NCBI RefSeq assembly: GCF_002245215.1
Contig: NZ_NPMR01000002.1
Span: 248,001 to 312,000 of the forward strand
Length of the DNA: 64,000 nt
DNA from: Microbacterium sp. Yaish 1
Lineage (GTDB): Bacteria > Actinomycetota > Actinomycetes > Actinomycetales > Microbacteriaceae
Direction of reading: 5' to 3'
Shown here: positions 52,649-60,740 of the stretch, in pieces
Layout of the letters: each line of letters starts with the position of its first letter
How positions within the stretch are numbered: the stretch's first letter is position 1
Made by a program: the position numbers and the translations under genes
Notes under the pieces: generated by a model
What the model saw: the letters and a program-made list of their open reading frames with translations, nothing else
What the model was told of the DNA's origin: nothing
The model's database searches: none

Positions 52649-54487
52649 TCACGATCTCACTCGGGATCGCAGGACCGCGATGCGCGCCTGAAGCTGCGCG
52701 ACCGTCGCGTGCGACACGGCTGGTCCGCCGCACACGCGGCGCAGTTCCGCGTGGATCTGACCGTGCGGTTCACCGCTCTGGCGGGCGTACAGGCCCACGA
52801 GGCTGTTGAGCAGCTGCCGCTGTTCCTTCAGGGAGCGATGAAGCGGCTCAGGCAGCGTGGTCTCGGCGGCAGACGCGCCCTCGCCGGGCGCGCCGGCCGC
52901 CTTCTCGCGTGCCTCGCGGCTGTGGCGGTGCTTGGTCTGCCGCGACTGGCGCTGCATGAGCAGCTCGTGCACGTGCTCGGGCTCGAGAAGCCCGGGGATG
53001 CCGAGGAACTCCTCCTCCTCGGGCGTGCCGGGCACCGCGAGCTGGCCGAACTCGGCGCCGTCGAAGAGCACGCGGTCGAAGTGCGCGACCGAGCCGAGAG
53101 CCTGGTAGCTGAACTCCTGCGTGAGCTCGTCCGATGCTTTGTCTTCGCTCTCGGCTTCCGCGAGCAGCGTGTCTTCGAGGCCGTCGTCGTCGCCCGCTTC
53201 GCGATCGAGCGCATGGTCGCGCTGGCGCTCCATCTCGGCGGCGAGGTTGAGCAGCACGGGCACGTTCGGGAGGAACACGCTGGCCGTCTCACCGCGGCGA
53301 CGCGCTCGCACGAAGCGCCCGATCGCCTGCGCGAAGAACAGCGGCGTCGAGGACGACGTCGCGTAGACGCCCACCGCGAGCCGGGGCACGTCGACGCCTT
53401 CGGACACCATGCGCACCGCGACCATCCACCGGGTGGTCGACTGCGCGAAGATCTCGATGTTGCCCGACGCGGCCTTGTCGTCGGAGAGAACCACGGTCGG
53501 GGCCTCGCCGGTGATCTGGTGGAGGATCTCCGCATACGCCCGTGCGGCCGTCTGGTCGGTCGCGATGACGAGGCCGCCGGCATCGGGGACGTCCTGGCGC
53601 ACCTCGGTCAGGCGGCGGTCGGCCGACCTGAGGACCGCGGGGATCCAGTCGCCCTCCGGGTTCAGCGCGGTGCGCCATGCCTGCGAGGTGATGTCCTTCG
53701 TGTTGTCCTGACCGAGGTGCGCCTCGAACTCGTCGCCGGTCTTGGTCCGCCACTTCATGTGCCCGGCGTAGACGAGGAACAGCACGGGGCGCACGACGCC
53801 GTCGGCGAGGGCGCGCCCGTACCCGTAGTTGAAGTCCGTCTTGGACAGACGGATGCCCTTCTCGTTCGGGTGGTACTCCACGAACGGGATGGGGGCGGTG
53901 TCGCTGCGGAACGGCGTTCCCGAGAGCAGCAGGCGGCGGGTCGCCCGGCCATAGGCCTCGCGCAGCGCGTCGCCCCAGCTCAGCGCGTCGCCGCCGTGAT
54001 GGACCTCGTCGAGGATGACCAGGGTGCGGGCATCCATCGTCAGCCGCTGGTGGACGGATGCCTTGACCGCGACCTGCGCGTACGTCACGGCGACGCCGTG
54101 GTACTGCCGCGAGGGCATTCCGTGGCGGTTGCTGAAGCGCGGATCGAGACGGATGCCGACTCGACCGGCGGCATCCGCCCACTGCGTCTTGAGGTGCTCG
54201 GTGGGGGCGACCACGACGATGCGATCGACCACGTCACGGCGCAGCAGCTCCGACGCCAGGCGGAGGGCGAACGTCGTCTTACCGGCGCCGGGGGTCGCGG
54301 CGGCGAGGAAGTCGCGCGGTCCGCGCCCGATACCCTCCGGACCGTCGGCGCCGAAGTACTGGTCCAGCGCCTCGGCCTGCCAGGCACGCAGGCGCTGAGC
54401 GGTACCCCACGGCGCACGCTGCGGGAACGAGGGTGACAGGTGCTCGGCGGCGAAGCTTCCGAAATGCTCCTGGGGGTCCTCTGTCAC
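52649..54487 (-). CDS. Superfamily 2 DEAD/DEAH-type helicase
   Basis: ATP-dependent nucleic-acid helicase of the type I restriction HsdR/XPB-like branch, standing alone. It has 612 aa. Seen: RAWQAEALDQYF (Q-tip motif), Walker A AATPGAGKTTFAL, ILDEVHHGGDALSW (DEVH), LLLSGTPFRSD (motif III), and a helicase C domain with VSEGVDVPRLAVGVYAT and IGRFVRARRRGE (motif VI). A charged C-terminal region of about 150 residues carries Glu-rich and basic coils of unknown function. The GTG at 54487 lies 8 nt after TAAGGT. No nuclease or methylase partner is adjacent. Confidence 0.85.
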   Translation of the reverse strand: MTEDPQEHFGSFAAEHLSPSFPQRAPWGTAQRLRAWQAEALDQYFGADGPEGIGRGPRDFLAAATPGAGKTTFALRLASELLRRDVVDRIVVVAPTEHLKTQWADAAGRVGIRLDPRFSNRHGMPSRQYHGVAVTYAQVAVKASVHQRLTMDARTLVILDEVHHGGDALSWGDALREAYGRATRRLLLSGTPFRSDTAPIPFVEYHPNEKGIRLSKTDFNYGYGRALADGVVRPVLFLVYAGHMKWRTKTGDEFEAHLGQDNTKDITSQAWRTALNPEGDWIPAVLRSADRRLTEVRQDVPDAGGLVIATDQTAARAYAEILHQITGEAPTVVLSDDKAASGNIEIFAQSTTRWMVAVRMVSEGVDVPRLAVGVYATSSSTPLFFAQAIGRFVRARRRGETASVFLPNVPVLLNLAAEMERQRDHALDREAGDDDGLEDTLLAEAESEDKASDELTQEFSYQALGSVAHFDRVLFDGAEFGQLAVPGTPEEEEFLGIPGLLEPEHVHELLMQRQSRQTKHRHSREAREKAAGAPGEGASAAETTLPEPLHRSLKEQRQLLNSLVGLYARQSGEPHGQIHAELRRVCGGPAVSHATVAQLQARIAVLRSRVRS

Positions 54488-54535
54488 GATGGACCACCTT
54501 AAACGACCCCACCCACACGATCGCCCGGCACGAGA

Positions 54536-54541
54536 TAGCGT
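54536..54541 (+). promoter_or_regulatory. -10 hexamer of the second SGNH gene (TAGCGT)
   Basis: TAGCGT with a leader of about 20 nt containing AGGAGGGG before the ATG at 54568. This is a conventional leadered start. Confidence 0.45.
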
Positions 54542-54567
54542 GGCAGGCACGAGCTTCAGGAGGGGCC

Positions 54568-55413
54568 ATGAGGAACAACGAGCCATCCGAGGACGCGCGT
54601 CGCACGCCCTACGTGCCGAACGAGACCGCCCATCCCTGGCGTCGCATGGTCGCGATCGGCGATTCGTTCACCGAGGGGATCGGCGATCCCGAGCCCGGCA
54701 GTCCCGGCGGTCACCGTGGCTGGGCCGACCGCGTGGCAGAGGTGCTCAGCTCGCAGGTGCCCGACTTCGCCTACGCGAATCTCGCGGTCCGGGGAAAGCT
54801 CATCGGCCAGATCGTGGCCGACCAGATCGAGCCCGCCCTCGAGCTCAAACCCGACCTGATCACGTTCTCGGCCGGCGGCAACGACGTCATCCGGCCGGGG
54901 TCCGACCCCGACGCCGTCGCGCAGCAGTTCGAGGATGCCGTCGTGCGCCTGTCGTCCACGGGCGCGACGCTCGTGCTCTTCACCGGCATCGACACGAACT
55001 TCACCCCGGTCTTCCGCGGCATCCGCGGCCGCGTGGCGATCTACAACGAGAACATCCGGGCGATCGCCGACCGGTACGACGCGATCGTCGCCGATCAGTG
55101 GGCGCTGAAGGAGGTGCAGGACATGCGCTTCTTCGACGACGACCGGCTGCACTACAACTCGCTCGGTCACCACGAGGTCGCGCGCATGGTGCTGCGGGCG
55201 CTCAACGTGCCGAACGACCTGCAACCGATGCAGCCCGACACGACACCGGTCCTCACGTGGCGCGCGGCCCGCGCGAACGATCTCGTCTGGGCTCGCGAGT
55301 ACCTCATGCCCTGGGTCCTGCGCCGGCTCCGGCATCAGTCCTCGGGCGACCACATCACCGCCAAGCGGCCCGAACCGCTGCCCGTCCTGCGCCGCGCCGA
55401 CGACGCCGACTGA
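54568..55413 (+). CDS. SGNH/GDSL-family hydrolase (second paralogue)
   Basis: A 281-aa esterase-like protein without a signal peptide. Seen: VAIGDSFTEGIGDPEPG (nucleophile Ser), LAVRGKLIGQ (Gly), FSAGGNDVIRPG (Asn) and DDDRLHYNSLGHHEVA (Asp and His). It shares layout and several blocks with the protein at 25623, including a GWADRVAE segment and a C-terminal EYLMPWVLRRL helix, so the two are paralogues. It ends back-to-back with the remnant of the interrupted methyltransferase gene. Confidence 0.87.
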   Translation: MRNNEPSEDARRTPYVPNETAHPWRRMVAIGDSFTEGIGDPEPGSPGGHRGWADRVAEVLSSQVPDFAYANLAVRGKLIGQIVADQIEPALELKPDLITFSAGGNDVIRPGSDPDAVAQQFEDAVVRLSSTGATLVLFTGIDTNFTPVFRGIRGRVAIYNENIRAIADRYDAIVADQWALKEVQDMRFFDDDRLHYNSLGHHEVARMVLRALNVPNDLQPMQPDTTPVLTWRAARANDLVWAREYLMPWVLRRLRHQSSGDHITAKRPEPLPVLRRADDAD

Positions 55414-55827
55414 TCAGCGCAGCGCCCACAGCGACACCGCGGCGGCCGCCGCGACGTTGAGGGAGTCCACTCCCCCGGCCATCGGGATCGTGACGACAGT
55501 GTCTGCGACGGCCAGCGCACGTCTGCTCAGCCCGTCGCCCTCGGTGCCCATGAGAAGCGCTACCCGATCGGGCCGTGCCGCGGCGAACTCGTCGAGCGGG
55601 ACGGCGCCCTCCGCGAGGGCGAGGGCCGCGAGGTGGAGGCCGGCCTCGCGGAGCAGCGGCGCGGCCTCCGGCCAGGCCGGCAGACGCGTCCACGGCACCT
55701 GGAAGACCGTCCCCATGCTGACGCGGACACTCCGGCGATAGAGAGGATCGGCGCAACGCTCGCTCACGAGAACCGCATCGGCTCCGAGGCCGGCGGCGGC
55801 CCGGAAGGCGGCGCCCGCGTTATGCAC
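55414..55827 (-). pseudogene. 3' remnant of the original SpoU-family RNA methyltransferase gene
   Basis: 137 codons matching only the C-terminal half of a SpoU/TrmH methyltransferase: NAGAAFRAAAGLGADAVLV, RCADPLYRRSVRVSMGTVF, LLMGTEGDGLSRRAL, VTIPMAGGVDSLNVA. The N-terminal half is missing; the frame meets foreign sequence just before the first motif. It is G/C-rich like the host genes and directly abuts the SGNH gene, so it is best read as the native 3' end cut off by the insertion. By hand count 82 of 136 aligned residues match the equivalent part of the intact gene at 57847. A GTG with GAGGA upstream could still allow translation. Confidence 0.8.
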
Positions 55828-55861
55828 CTATTCCTCAAGAAGAACGCTCGGACCCCGGGCT

Positions 55862-56779
55862 TTACCGGAATGTCAAGTCCGCCAACCTCTCGACTGCTCC
55901 CGCCTGCGGGACGAATGTACCGACCTCGAACTCGAGCCAACCGTGCAACGTCGCTGTGGACCATTGCACGCCAGTCGGATCGGCGAGTGTCGTAGTAGCG
56001 CGGATCAAAGCCAACCCATGGCCATCGACGACATACCCCTGCGAGGCGCGAACGTCCCTCATTTCAACGTTCGCGGCCAGCGCGCGATCGACCGTGTGTT
56101 CCGGAGAATCGTCCGCCTCGAGGGCGCGGATCACCTCGGAGCGAATGGAGGACGCAAATGCGGCCGCTAACTGTTCCTCACCAAATGCACGCAAACTGAC
56201 CGATGTCGCGATCTTGCTGACGAACTCATTTGCATCCGACAGGTATTGGATTGGGTGAGGCGCTCCTGCAACTTCAGCAAGAAGTTCCGTGTAGAGCCCT
56301 CCGTGACCGAAATCCTTCGTGTTGTCGGTTACGAAGAAGATCTCGTTCCCGTCGTTCGCAAGCTTCGCGACAGTTAACCAGATGGCACTGTCCCGCCCTC
56401 CCTTACCCAGCCTGGCAGGGGCGAGACGTCGCGCCTCTCTCCTGAACGCCTCGACGGCGTCCGCACCATCGAGCGGGAGCACTTCGAATAATTCCCTCAG
56501 CCGATCTTCAAATTCGCCCGCGACATCCTCCCCCGTCGGCGCGTAGATAGGCTCGATACTTGTCATACGACTCAATTCGGCGTGCGCCGCCAAGAATGGC
56601 TTCAGGTGCCTGTTAGCCGCCTCTCGTCTCATGTTCGACGCCTCGTGCAGGGTCACCTCTGAAATCGCGGGCTGAATTTCCTTCAAAGCACAAAGACGGA
56701 AAAGCGCCATCCAGAACGCGCTAGTGAAATTGGAAGATGAGGGTAGCGCGTTCGTGTCGAACACAAGGTAAGTGCCCAC
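55862..56779 (-). CDS. PIN-domain protein (DUF4935-like), probable ribonuclease
   Basis: A 305-aa protein. The first about 160 residues form a PIN-like nuclease domain: D8 in LVFDTNAL, E41/E46 in SEVTLHEASNM, D130 in GKGGRDSAIWLTVA and D152/D156 in FFVTDNTKDF supply the acidic metal site. The arrangement resembles DUF4935. The C-terminal 140 residues are not recognised, with a beta-rich end (TLHGWLEFEVGTF). The GTG at 56779 lies 6 nt after the parA-like stop, so the pair is cotranscribed. Codon use is AT-richer than neighbours. Suggested role: RNA cleavage controlled by the ATPase (inference). It has no small antitoxin neighbour. Confidence 0.7.
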   Translation of the reverse strand: MGTYLVFDTNALPSSSNFTSAFWMALFRLCALKEIQPAISEVTLHEASNMRREAANRHLKPFLAAHAELSRMTSIEPIYAPTGEDVAGEFEDRLRELFEVLPLDGADAVEAFRREARRLAPARLGKGGRDSAIWLTVAKLANDGNEIFFVTDNTKDFGHGGLYTELLAEVAGAPHPIQYLSDANEFVSKIATSVSLRAFGEEQLAAAFASSIRSEVIRALEADDSPEHTVDRALAANVEMRDVRASQGYVVDGHGLALIRATTTLADPTGVQWSTATLHGWLEFEVGTFVPQAGAVERLADLTFR

Positions 56780-56785
56780 GCCGCG

Positions 56786-57775
56786 TCAAACCTGAGCGAT
56801 CCGGCTCTCGATTTCCGAGGCCAAGCTGCGGAAATCTACGAGGGTATCGCGGGCCCTCACATACTGCGCCCCGCGAGCCTCCGCACCCGACAACTCGAAG
56901 ATGGCTGCATTGGCTTCTTGGGCCATTGGCACGAGGCTCGATAGGTTGCGCACAGTGCCGATCTGCCCGGCGGGAACAGGAATGGTCACGCCAGCTCCAC
57001 GCAACTGCTCGACGACTTCCCTTTCATAGGCCCCTGGGATTTGCTCGAGCCATCGCTTGAACGCGGTCGCGGGGGCACTTCGATAGCTCGCGAACTGTTG
57101 GCTTATGTAGCCCACCGGCGAGGGGCGACCCGCTGGCAAGCCACCGCTGATCTGGGTCGCAACTCCCGTGCGCTCTGCTTGCGCAACAGCGGCGTGCCAT
57201 TCTCCTATCCATGTCGATACAGCGCGCCCAACGCTCGGCAGTGCTGTTAGCGAAAATAGGTCAGGGGAGAGCGGGACGACAAACCCATCCGAACTCAGGA
57301 TCACGACGCGGTTCAGAGCACCAACGCTCGGCCCCACGTCGATGAGTACCACGTCGGCCGCCACAGCAGACACGGCCGCATTTATAATGCGCCAGAGCGC
57401 CGTAGTCCTTTGAAACCCGGGGTATCGTCCCGCGAGAGTATCTGACCAGCCGCCCGCCAGGCTCTCTTCATACTCGCTCAGCAGAATGTGTCCGGGAATA
57501 AGCCATGCGCTCTCGCGGATTTGTACCGGCTCGGGGGTAAGAGGCTCGCCCGTGGTACGGATAACCGGTAGCAGGGCGTCATAGATCGTCTGCCCTGAGT
57601 CAAGGGCCGACTGATAGTCCTGCGCCGCGAGAGCAGTGCCCGTCAGATTCGCCTGCGGATCCGCGTCTACGAAGAGGACCCGCCGCCCAAGCCCCGCCAG
57701 CGCCACACCCACGTTGAAGAGAAGTGTGGTCTTCCCAACCCCGCCCTTGTGGTTGAAAAATGAAACGACCTTCAC
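56786..57775 (-). CDS. ParA/MinD-type ATPase
   Basis: A 329-aa deviant-Walker ATPase. Seen: NHKGGVGKTTLLFNVGVAL with signature Lys10 and P-loop Lys15, RVLFVDADPQANLT (Walker A'), and DVVLIDVGPSVGALN (Walker B). Members partition DNA or position proteins, but here no parB, parS-like repeats or replication gene is present. Instead the next gene is a PIN nuclease, so a sensor or switch role in a two-gene module is more likely (inference). The middle (about 60-130) and the last 80 residues differ from plasmid ParA. The GTG at 57775 has GAGGG about 10 nt upstream. The sequence is AT-richer than the flanks. Confidence 0.8.
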   Translation of the reverse strand: MKVVSFFNHKGGVGKTTLLFNVGVALAGLGRRVLFVDADPQANLTGTALAAQDYQSALDSGQTIYDALLPVIRTTGEPLTPEPVQIRESAWLIPGHILLSEYEESLAGGWSDTLAGRYPGFQRTTALWRIINAAVSAVAADVVLIDVGPSVGALNRVVILSSDGFVVPLSPDLFSLTALPSVGRAVSTWIGEWHAAVAQAERTGVATQISGGLPAGRPSPVGYISQQFASYRSAPATAFKRWLEQIPGAYEREVVEQLRGAGVTIPVPAGQIGTVRNLSSLVPMAQEANAAIFELSGAEARGAQYVRARDTLVDFRSLASEIESRIAQV

Positions 57776-57846
57776 GACTGTCTGCCCTCACTCCGCATTT
57801 GATATCTGGCTCTCGAACGCTCATGCTGCGAACCGCGGTCGGATAC

Positions 57847-58641
57847 CTAGCGGTCCCTTAGCTCCCACAGTGCCACCGCTGACGCTGACGCGACATTGAG
57901 CGAATCCACTCCGCCGCGCATCGGGATCGTCACCACGTCATCAGCGAGGTCCATCGAGCGGGCCGAGAGCCCGTGCCCCTCCGTGCCGAACACTATCGCA
58001 AGCTTGTCGACCCGTTGCACGCTGAGTTGGTCAAGAGTGATGGCCCCGTCACGGAAGCCGAACGCTGCGATCCGGAACCCCAGATGTTTCAAGGCTTCCG
58101 CGCCTCCCTCCGCGAGGTCAGGCATCCGGGACCAAGGCACCTGGAACACCGTGCCCATACTCACACGCACGCTCCGACGATAGAGCGGGTCGGCACACCT
58201 TGGCGTGACCAGGACTGCGTCGGCTCCCAGCGCCGCGCAGTTCCGCATGATCGCACCGACGTTCGTGTGGTCGACGATGTCCTCGAGTACGAGCACGAGC
58301 CGCGCCCCCGCGACGATGTCGCTGACCGGTGCGGCGGCGGGCCGGTGCATGGCGGCGAGGGCGCCACGGTGCACGGCGTAGCCGGTCACCTGTTCGGCGA
58401 CCTCGTCGGAGACGACGAAGACGGGCGCGTCACCCGCGAGACCGGTCACATCGGGAAGCCATTTCTCCTGCACGAGGAACGAGCGCGCGCGGTGTCCGGC
58501 CGCGTGGGCTCGCGCGATGACCTTGGCCGACTCGGCGATGTAGAGCCCGCCGGCCGGCTCGACCACCCGGCGCAGCGCGACGTCGGTCAGGTCGCGGTAG
58601 TCAGAGAGGCGGGGGTCGGAGGCGTCGTCGATGCGGATCAC
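57847..58641 (-). CDS. SpoU/TrmH-family RNA 2'-O-methyltransferase, mosaic gene
   Basis: Methylates a ribose 2'-OH in tRNA or rRNA with SAM; the exact site is unknown. It has 264 aa: N-terminal substrate-binding domain (about 1-105), then the knotted SPOUT domain with LVLEDIVDHTNVGAIMRN (motif 1), VFGTEGHGLS (motif 2) and IPMRGGVDSLNVASA (motif 3). The first about 126 codons are host-like. The remainder, from the N-x-G-A motif on, shows more A/T-ending codons and differs from the remnant at 55414, so it seems supplied by the insertion. The GTG at 58641 is preceded by GGGAGG. Divergent from the sirtuin gene. Confidence 0.87.
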   Translation of the reverse strand: MIRIDDASDPRLSDYRDLTDVALRRVVEPAGGLYIAESAKVIARAHAAGHRARSFLVQEKWLPDVTGLAGDAPVFVVSDEVAEQVTGYAVHRGALAAMHRPAAAPVSDIVAGARLVLVLEDIVDHTNVGAIMRNCAALGADAVLVTPRCADPLYRRSVRVSMGTVFQVPWSRMPDLAEGGAEALKHLGFRIAAFGFRDGAITLDQLSVQRVDKLAIVFGTEGHGLSARSMDLADDVVTIPMRGGVDSLNVASASAVALWELRDR

Positions 58642-58690
58642 GGGCACCCTCCCACCCTGGCATGTCGCCCGGGCGATGCGCGGACGCTCG

Positions 58691-58696
58691 TAGAGT
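58691..58696 (+). promoter_or_regulatory. -10 hexamer of the sirtuin gene (TAGAGT)
   Basis: TAGAGT, 6 nt, then GTG at 58703; leaderless. Confidence 0.55.
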
Positions 58697-58702
58697 GGGA
58701 CT

Positions 58703-59551
58703 GTGACGAAACCCGACCTCGAGACGCCCGCGGGCGACGAGATCGAGAACGCCCTGCAGGTACTCGCGGGCCGTCGCATCGCGGTGCTCACCGGAGCCGG
58801 CGTGTCGACCGACTCGGGCATCCCGGACTACCGCGGCGCCGGAGCGCCGGTGCGGACGCCCATGACGGCGCAGCAGTTCCTCGCGAGCGCTGACGCGCGT
58901 CGGCGGTACTGGGTGGGCAGCCACCTGGGCTGGCAGGCCTTCGCGGCGGCGCGACCGAACGACGGTCATGCGGCGCTGGCCGATCTCGAGCGATCCGGCG
59001 TCGTCACGGGCGTCATCACGCAGAACGTCGACGGTCTGCATCTGCGGGCCGGAAGCAGTCGGGTGGTCGAACTGCACGGAACGATGCGACGCGTGTTCTG
59101 CCTGCACTGCGGTCAGGTCTTCGACCGGCGCGATCTCGCCGAGCGCGTGGAGCGGGACAACCCGTGGATCACGGTTCCCGAGAACGTCGAGCTCGGTCCC
59201 GACGGCGACGTCCTGCCCGCGACGAGTGACGGTTTCATCGTGCCCACGTGCACGGTCTGCGACGGCATGCTGAAGCCGGATGTCGTCTTCTTCGGCGAGT
59301 TCGTGCCGCGGGAGAAGTTCGCGGAGGCCGAGCAGCTCGTGCGCACGAGCGAGGCGCTGATCGTCGCCGGGTCGTCGTTGGTGGTCAACTCCGGCGTCCG
59401 GCTCGTCGAGCGCGCACGCCGACGCAAGCTCCCGGTGGTCATCGTCAACCGAGGGGCGACGCGCTCCGACCCCAAAGCGACCGTCAAGATCGATGACGGC
59501 ACGAGCCGTGTCCTGCGTGTCTTCGCCGACGCGCTGCCGTCCCGGCGGTGA
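58703..59551 (+). CDS. NAD-dependent protein deacylase (sirtuin)
   Basis: Removes acyl groups from lysines with NAD. It has 282 aa. Seen: [18 protein letters not shown] (NAD-binding), [15 protein letters not shown], catalytic His in [10 protein letters not shown], a zinc site of CLHC and [16 protein letters not shown] and [11 protein letters not shown]. It lacks the Tyr/Arg pair of desuccinylases (SIRT5 class), so deacetylase or another acyl specificity is possible. An insert of about 15 residues ([12 protein letters not shown]) stands between the zinc cysteine pairs. It is followed 37 nt later by the histidine phosphatase, which has its own promoter. Confidence 0.92.
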   Translation: MTKPDLETPAGDEIENALQVLAGRRIAVLTGAGVSTDSGIPDYRGAGAPVRTPMTAQQFLASADARRRYWVGSHLGWQAFAAARPNDGHAALADLERSGVVTGVITQNVDGLHLRAGSSRVVELHGTMRRVFCLHCGQVFDRRDLAERVERDNPWITVPENVELGPDGDVLPATSDGFIVPTCTVCDGMLKPDVVFFGEFVPREKFAEAEQLVRTSEALIVAGSSLVVNSGVRLVERARRRKLPVVIVNRGATRSDPKATVKIDDGTSRVLRVFADALPSRR

Positions 59552-59576
59552 GGTCGAGGCCGGACGGCCGTCAGCG

Positions 59577-59582
59577 TAGGGT
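59577..59582 (+). promoter_or_regulatory. -10 hexamer of the histidine phosphatase gene (TAGGGT)
   Basis: TAGGGT, 6 nt, then GTG at 59589; leaderless. Confidence 0.5.
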
Positions 59583-59588
59583 CGAGAG

Positions 59589-60191
59589 GTGACCATTCTG
59601 ACCCTCGTGCGCCACGGCGAGACCGATTGGAACCGCGAACGCCGGATCCAGGGCTCCACCGACATCCCGCTCAACGACACGGGCCGTGAGCAAGCCCGTG
59701 CCGTCGCCGTCGCCCTGCGGGAGTCGATCGCCGGCGATGCGGTCGTGGCCTCGAGCGACCTGTCGCGAGCAGCCGAGACGGCGCGGATCATCGCGGACGG
59801 TCTGGGCGCCGCGCCGCCGCGCACCTATCCCGAGTTGCGAGAGCGCGGCTACGGGGATGCCGAGGGCGTCGGGGTCGAGGAGTTCCATGCCCGCTGGGGC
59901 GAATGGGCCGTGGCCGACGTGCCGAATGCGGAGCCGTGGCCGGTGGTCCGGCAGCGGGCGCTGCGCGGGCTCGAGCGGGCCGTCCGGGATGCACGTGCCG
60001 ACACGGCGCCGACCGCGGTGCCGCTGATCGTCGTCGCCCACGGCGCGCTCATCCGCGAGGTCATCCGTCATGCGACCGCGGAGGAGTTCCCGTTGCAGGG
60101 AGTCCGGCTCGCCAACGGCTCGGCGCACACGTTCGTTATGGAGCGCGAGCGCCTGCGCCTCATCGACTCCCCCGCGCTCGCGCCGATCTGA
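59589..60191 (+). CDS. Histidine phosphatase family protein (phosphoglycerate-mutase-like)
   Basis: Phosphatase using a phospho-histidine intermediate; could act on sugar phosphates or other small phosphates. It has 200 aa. Seen: TLVRHGETDWNRERRIQGSTDIPLND split by the RHGE catalytic motif, VVASSDLSRAAETARII, the acid/base Glu in PELRERGYGDAEG, and VVAHGALIREVI with the second catalytic His. The short size and absence of dimer segments argue against true glycolytic phosphoglycerate mutase. Confidence 0.88.
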   Translation: MTILTLVRHGETDWNRERRIQGSTDIPLNDTGREQARAVAVALRESIAGDAVVASSDLSRAAETARIIADGLGAAPPRTYPELRERGYGDAEGVGVEEFHARWGEWAVADVPNAEPWPVVRQRALRGLERAVRDARADTAPTAVPLIVVAHGALIREVIRHATAEEFPLQGVRLANGSAHTFVMERERLRLIDSPALAPI

Positions 60192-60255
60192 CCCCGCGGC
60201 CACCCCCTCCACGTTCCGCAAGAGGTCATGCTCATGAGTGGGGCTCCGAGCGGTG

Positions 60256-60261
60256 TATCGT
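60256..60261 (+). promoter_or_regulatory. -10 hexamer of the Lrp-type regulator (TATCGT)
   Basis: TATCGT lies 8 nt before ATG 60270, so ATGs at 60228 and 60234 are upstream of transcription start. Confidence 0.45.
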
Positions 60262-60269
60262 CCAGCATC

Positions 60270-60740
60270 ATGACCATGCACGACCGCGTCGACCTCGCGT
60301 TGCTCGAAGCTCTCGCCGACGACCCCCGGGCCACCGTGGTCGCCCTCGCCGAGCGCCTGCGGATGTCACGCAACACGGTGCAGGCGAGGATGGCACGGCT
60401 GGAGCAGTCGGGGGTCTTCCTGTCCTACGAGCGGTCGATCTCGATGCGTGCCCTCGGCTTCCCGATCGAGGCGCTCATCAGCGTCGTGCTCCGTCAACCC
60501 GACCTCCCGCGTATCGCGCGCGAGCTCGCGACCATCCCCGAGGTGCTGCAGGCCCAGGGGCTGAGCGGTCAGGTCGACCTGATGGTCCGTGTGGTCGCGC
60601 GCGACACGCAGCACCTGTTCGCCGTCGACGCGCGCATCCTCGCCATCGACGGGGTCGAGCGCACGGAGACCTCGCTCATCATGGACGACGTGATCCCGCA
60701 CCGGGTCAAGCCGTTGCTCGCTGAGGGGCGCGCGGTCTGA
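60270..60740 (+). CDS. Lrp/AsnC family transcriptional regulator
   Basis: DNA-binding regulator of amino-acid metabolism or transport. It has 156 aa. Seen: N-terminal winged helix-turn-helix (about 5-60; ALADDPRATVVALAERLRMSRNTVQARMARLE) and C-terminal RAM/ACT-like ligand domain (about 70-145; VLRQPDLPRIARELATIPEV, GLSGQVDLMVRVVARDTQHL). The 3' end overlaps the convergent EamA exporter gene by 35 nt. Lrp regulators next to amino-acid exporters often control them, so the EamA protein is a reasonable target (inference). Confidence 0.9.
   Translation: MTMHDRVDLALLEALADDPRATVVALAERLRMSRNTVQARMARLEQSGVFLSYERSISMRALGFPIEALISVVLRQPDLPRIARELATIPEVLQAQGLSGQVDLMVRVVARDTQHLFAVDARILAIDGVERTETSLIMDDVIPHRVKPLLAEGRAV

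Larger units (their letters stand above)
55822..58260. mobile_element. Insertion carrying a ParA-PIN module and a replacement methyltransferase 3' end
   Basis: About 2.44 kb between the two places where the methyltransferase homology breaks or changes. Contents: a PIN-domain gene, a ParA ATPase gene, and the 3' half (57847-58260) that now completes the methyltransferase. Both junctions fall at the codons for the conserved N-x-G-A motif and share only CGTT (55818-55821 and 58260-58263). The interior uses visibly more A/T-ending codons than its flanks. No integrase, transposase or terminal repeats are seen. Boundaries are estimates. Confidence 0.6.

Noticed and set aside
57600..57824. A 74-codon ORF overlapping the start of the ParA gene
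   Set aside because: It is out of frame with parA across the P-loop and has no ribosome site or domain; parA explains the sequence.
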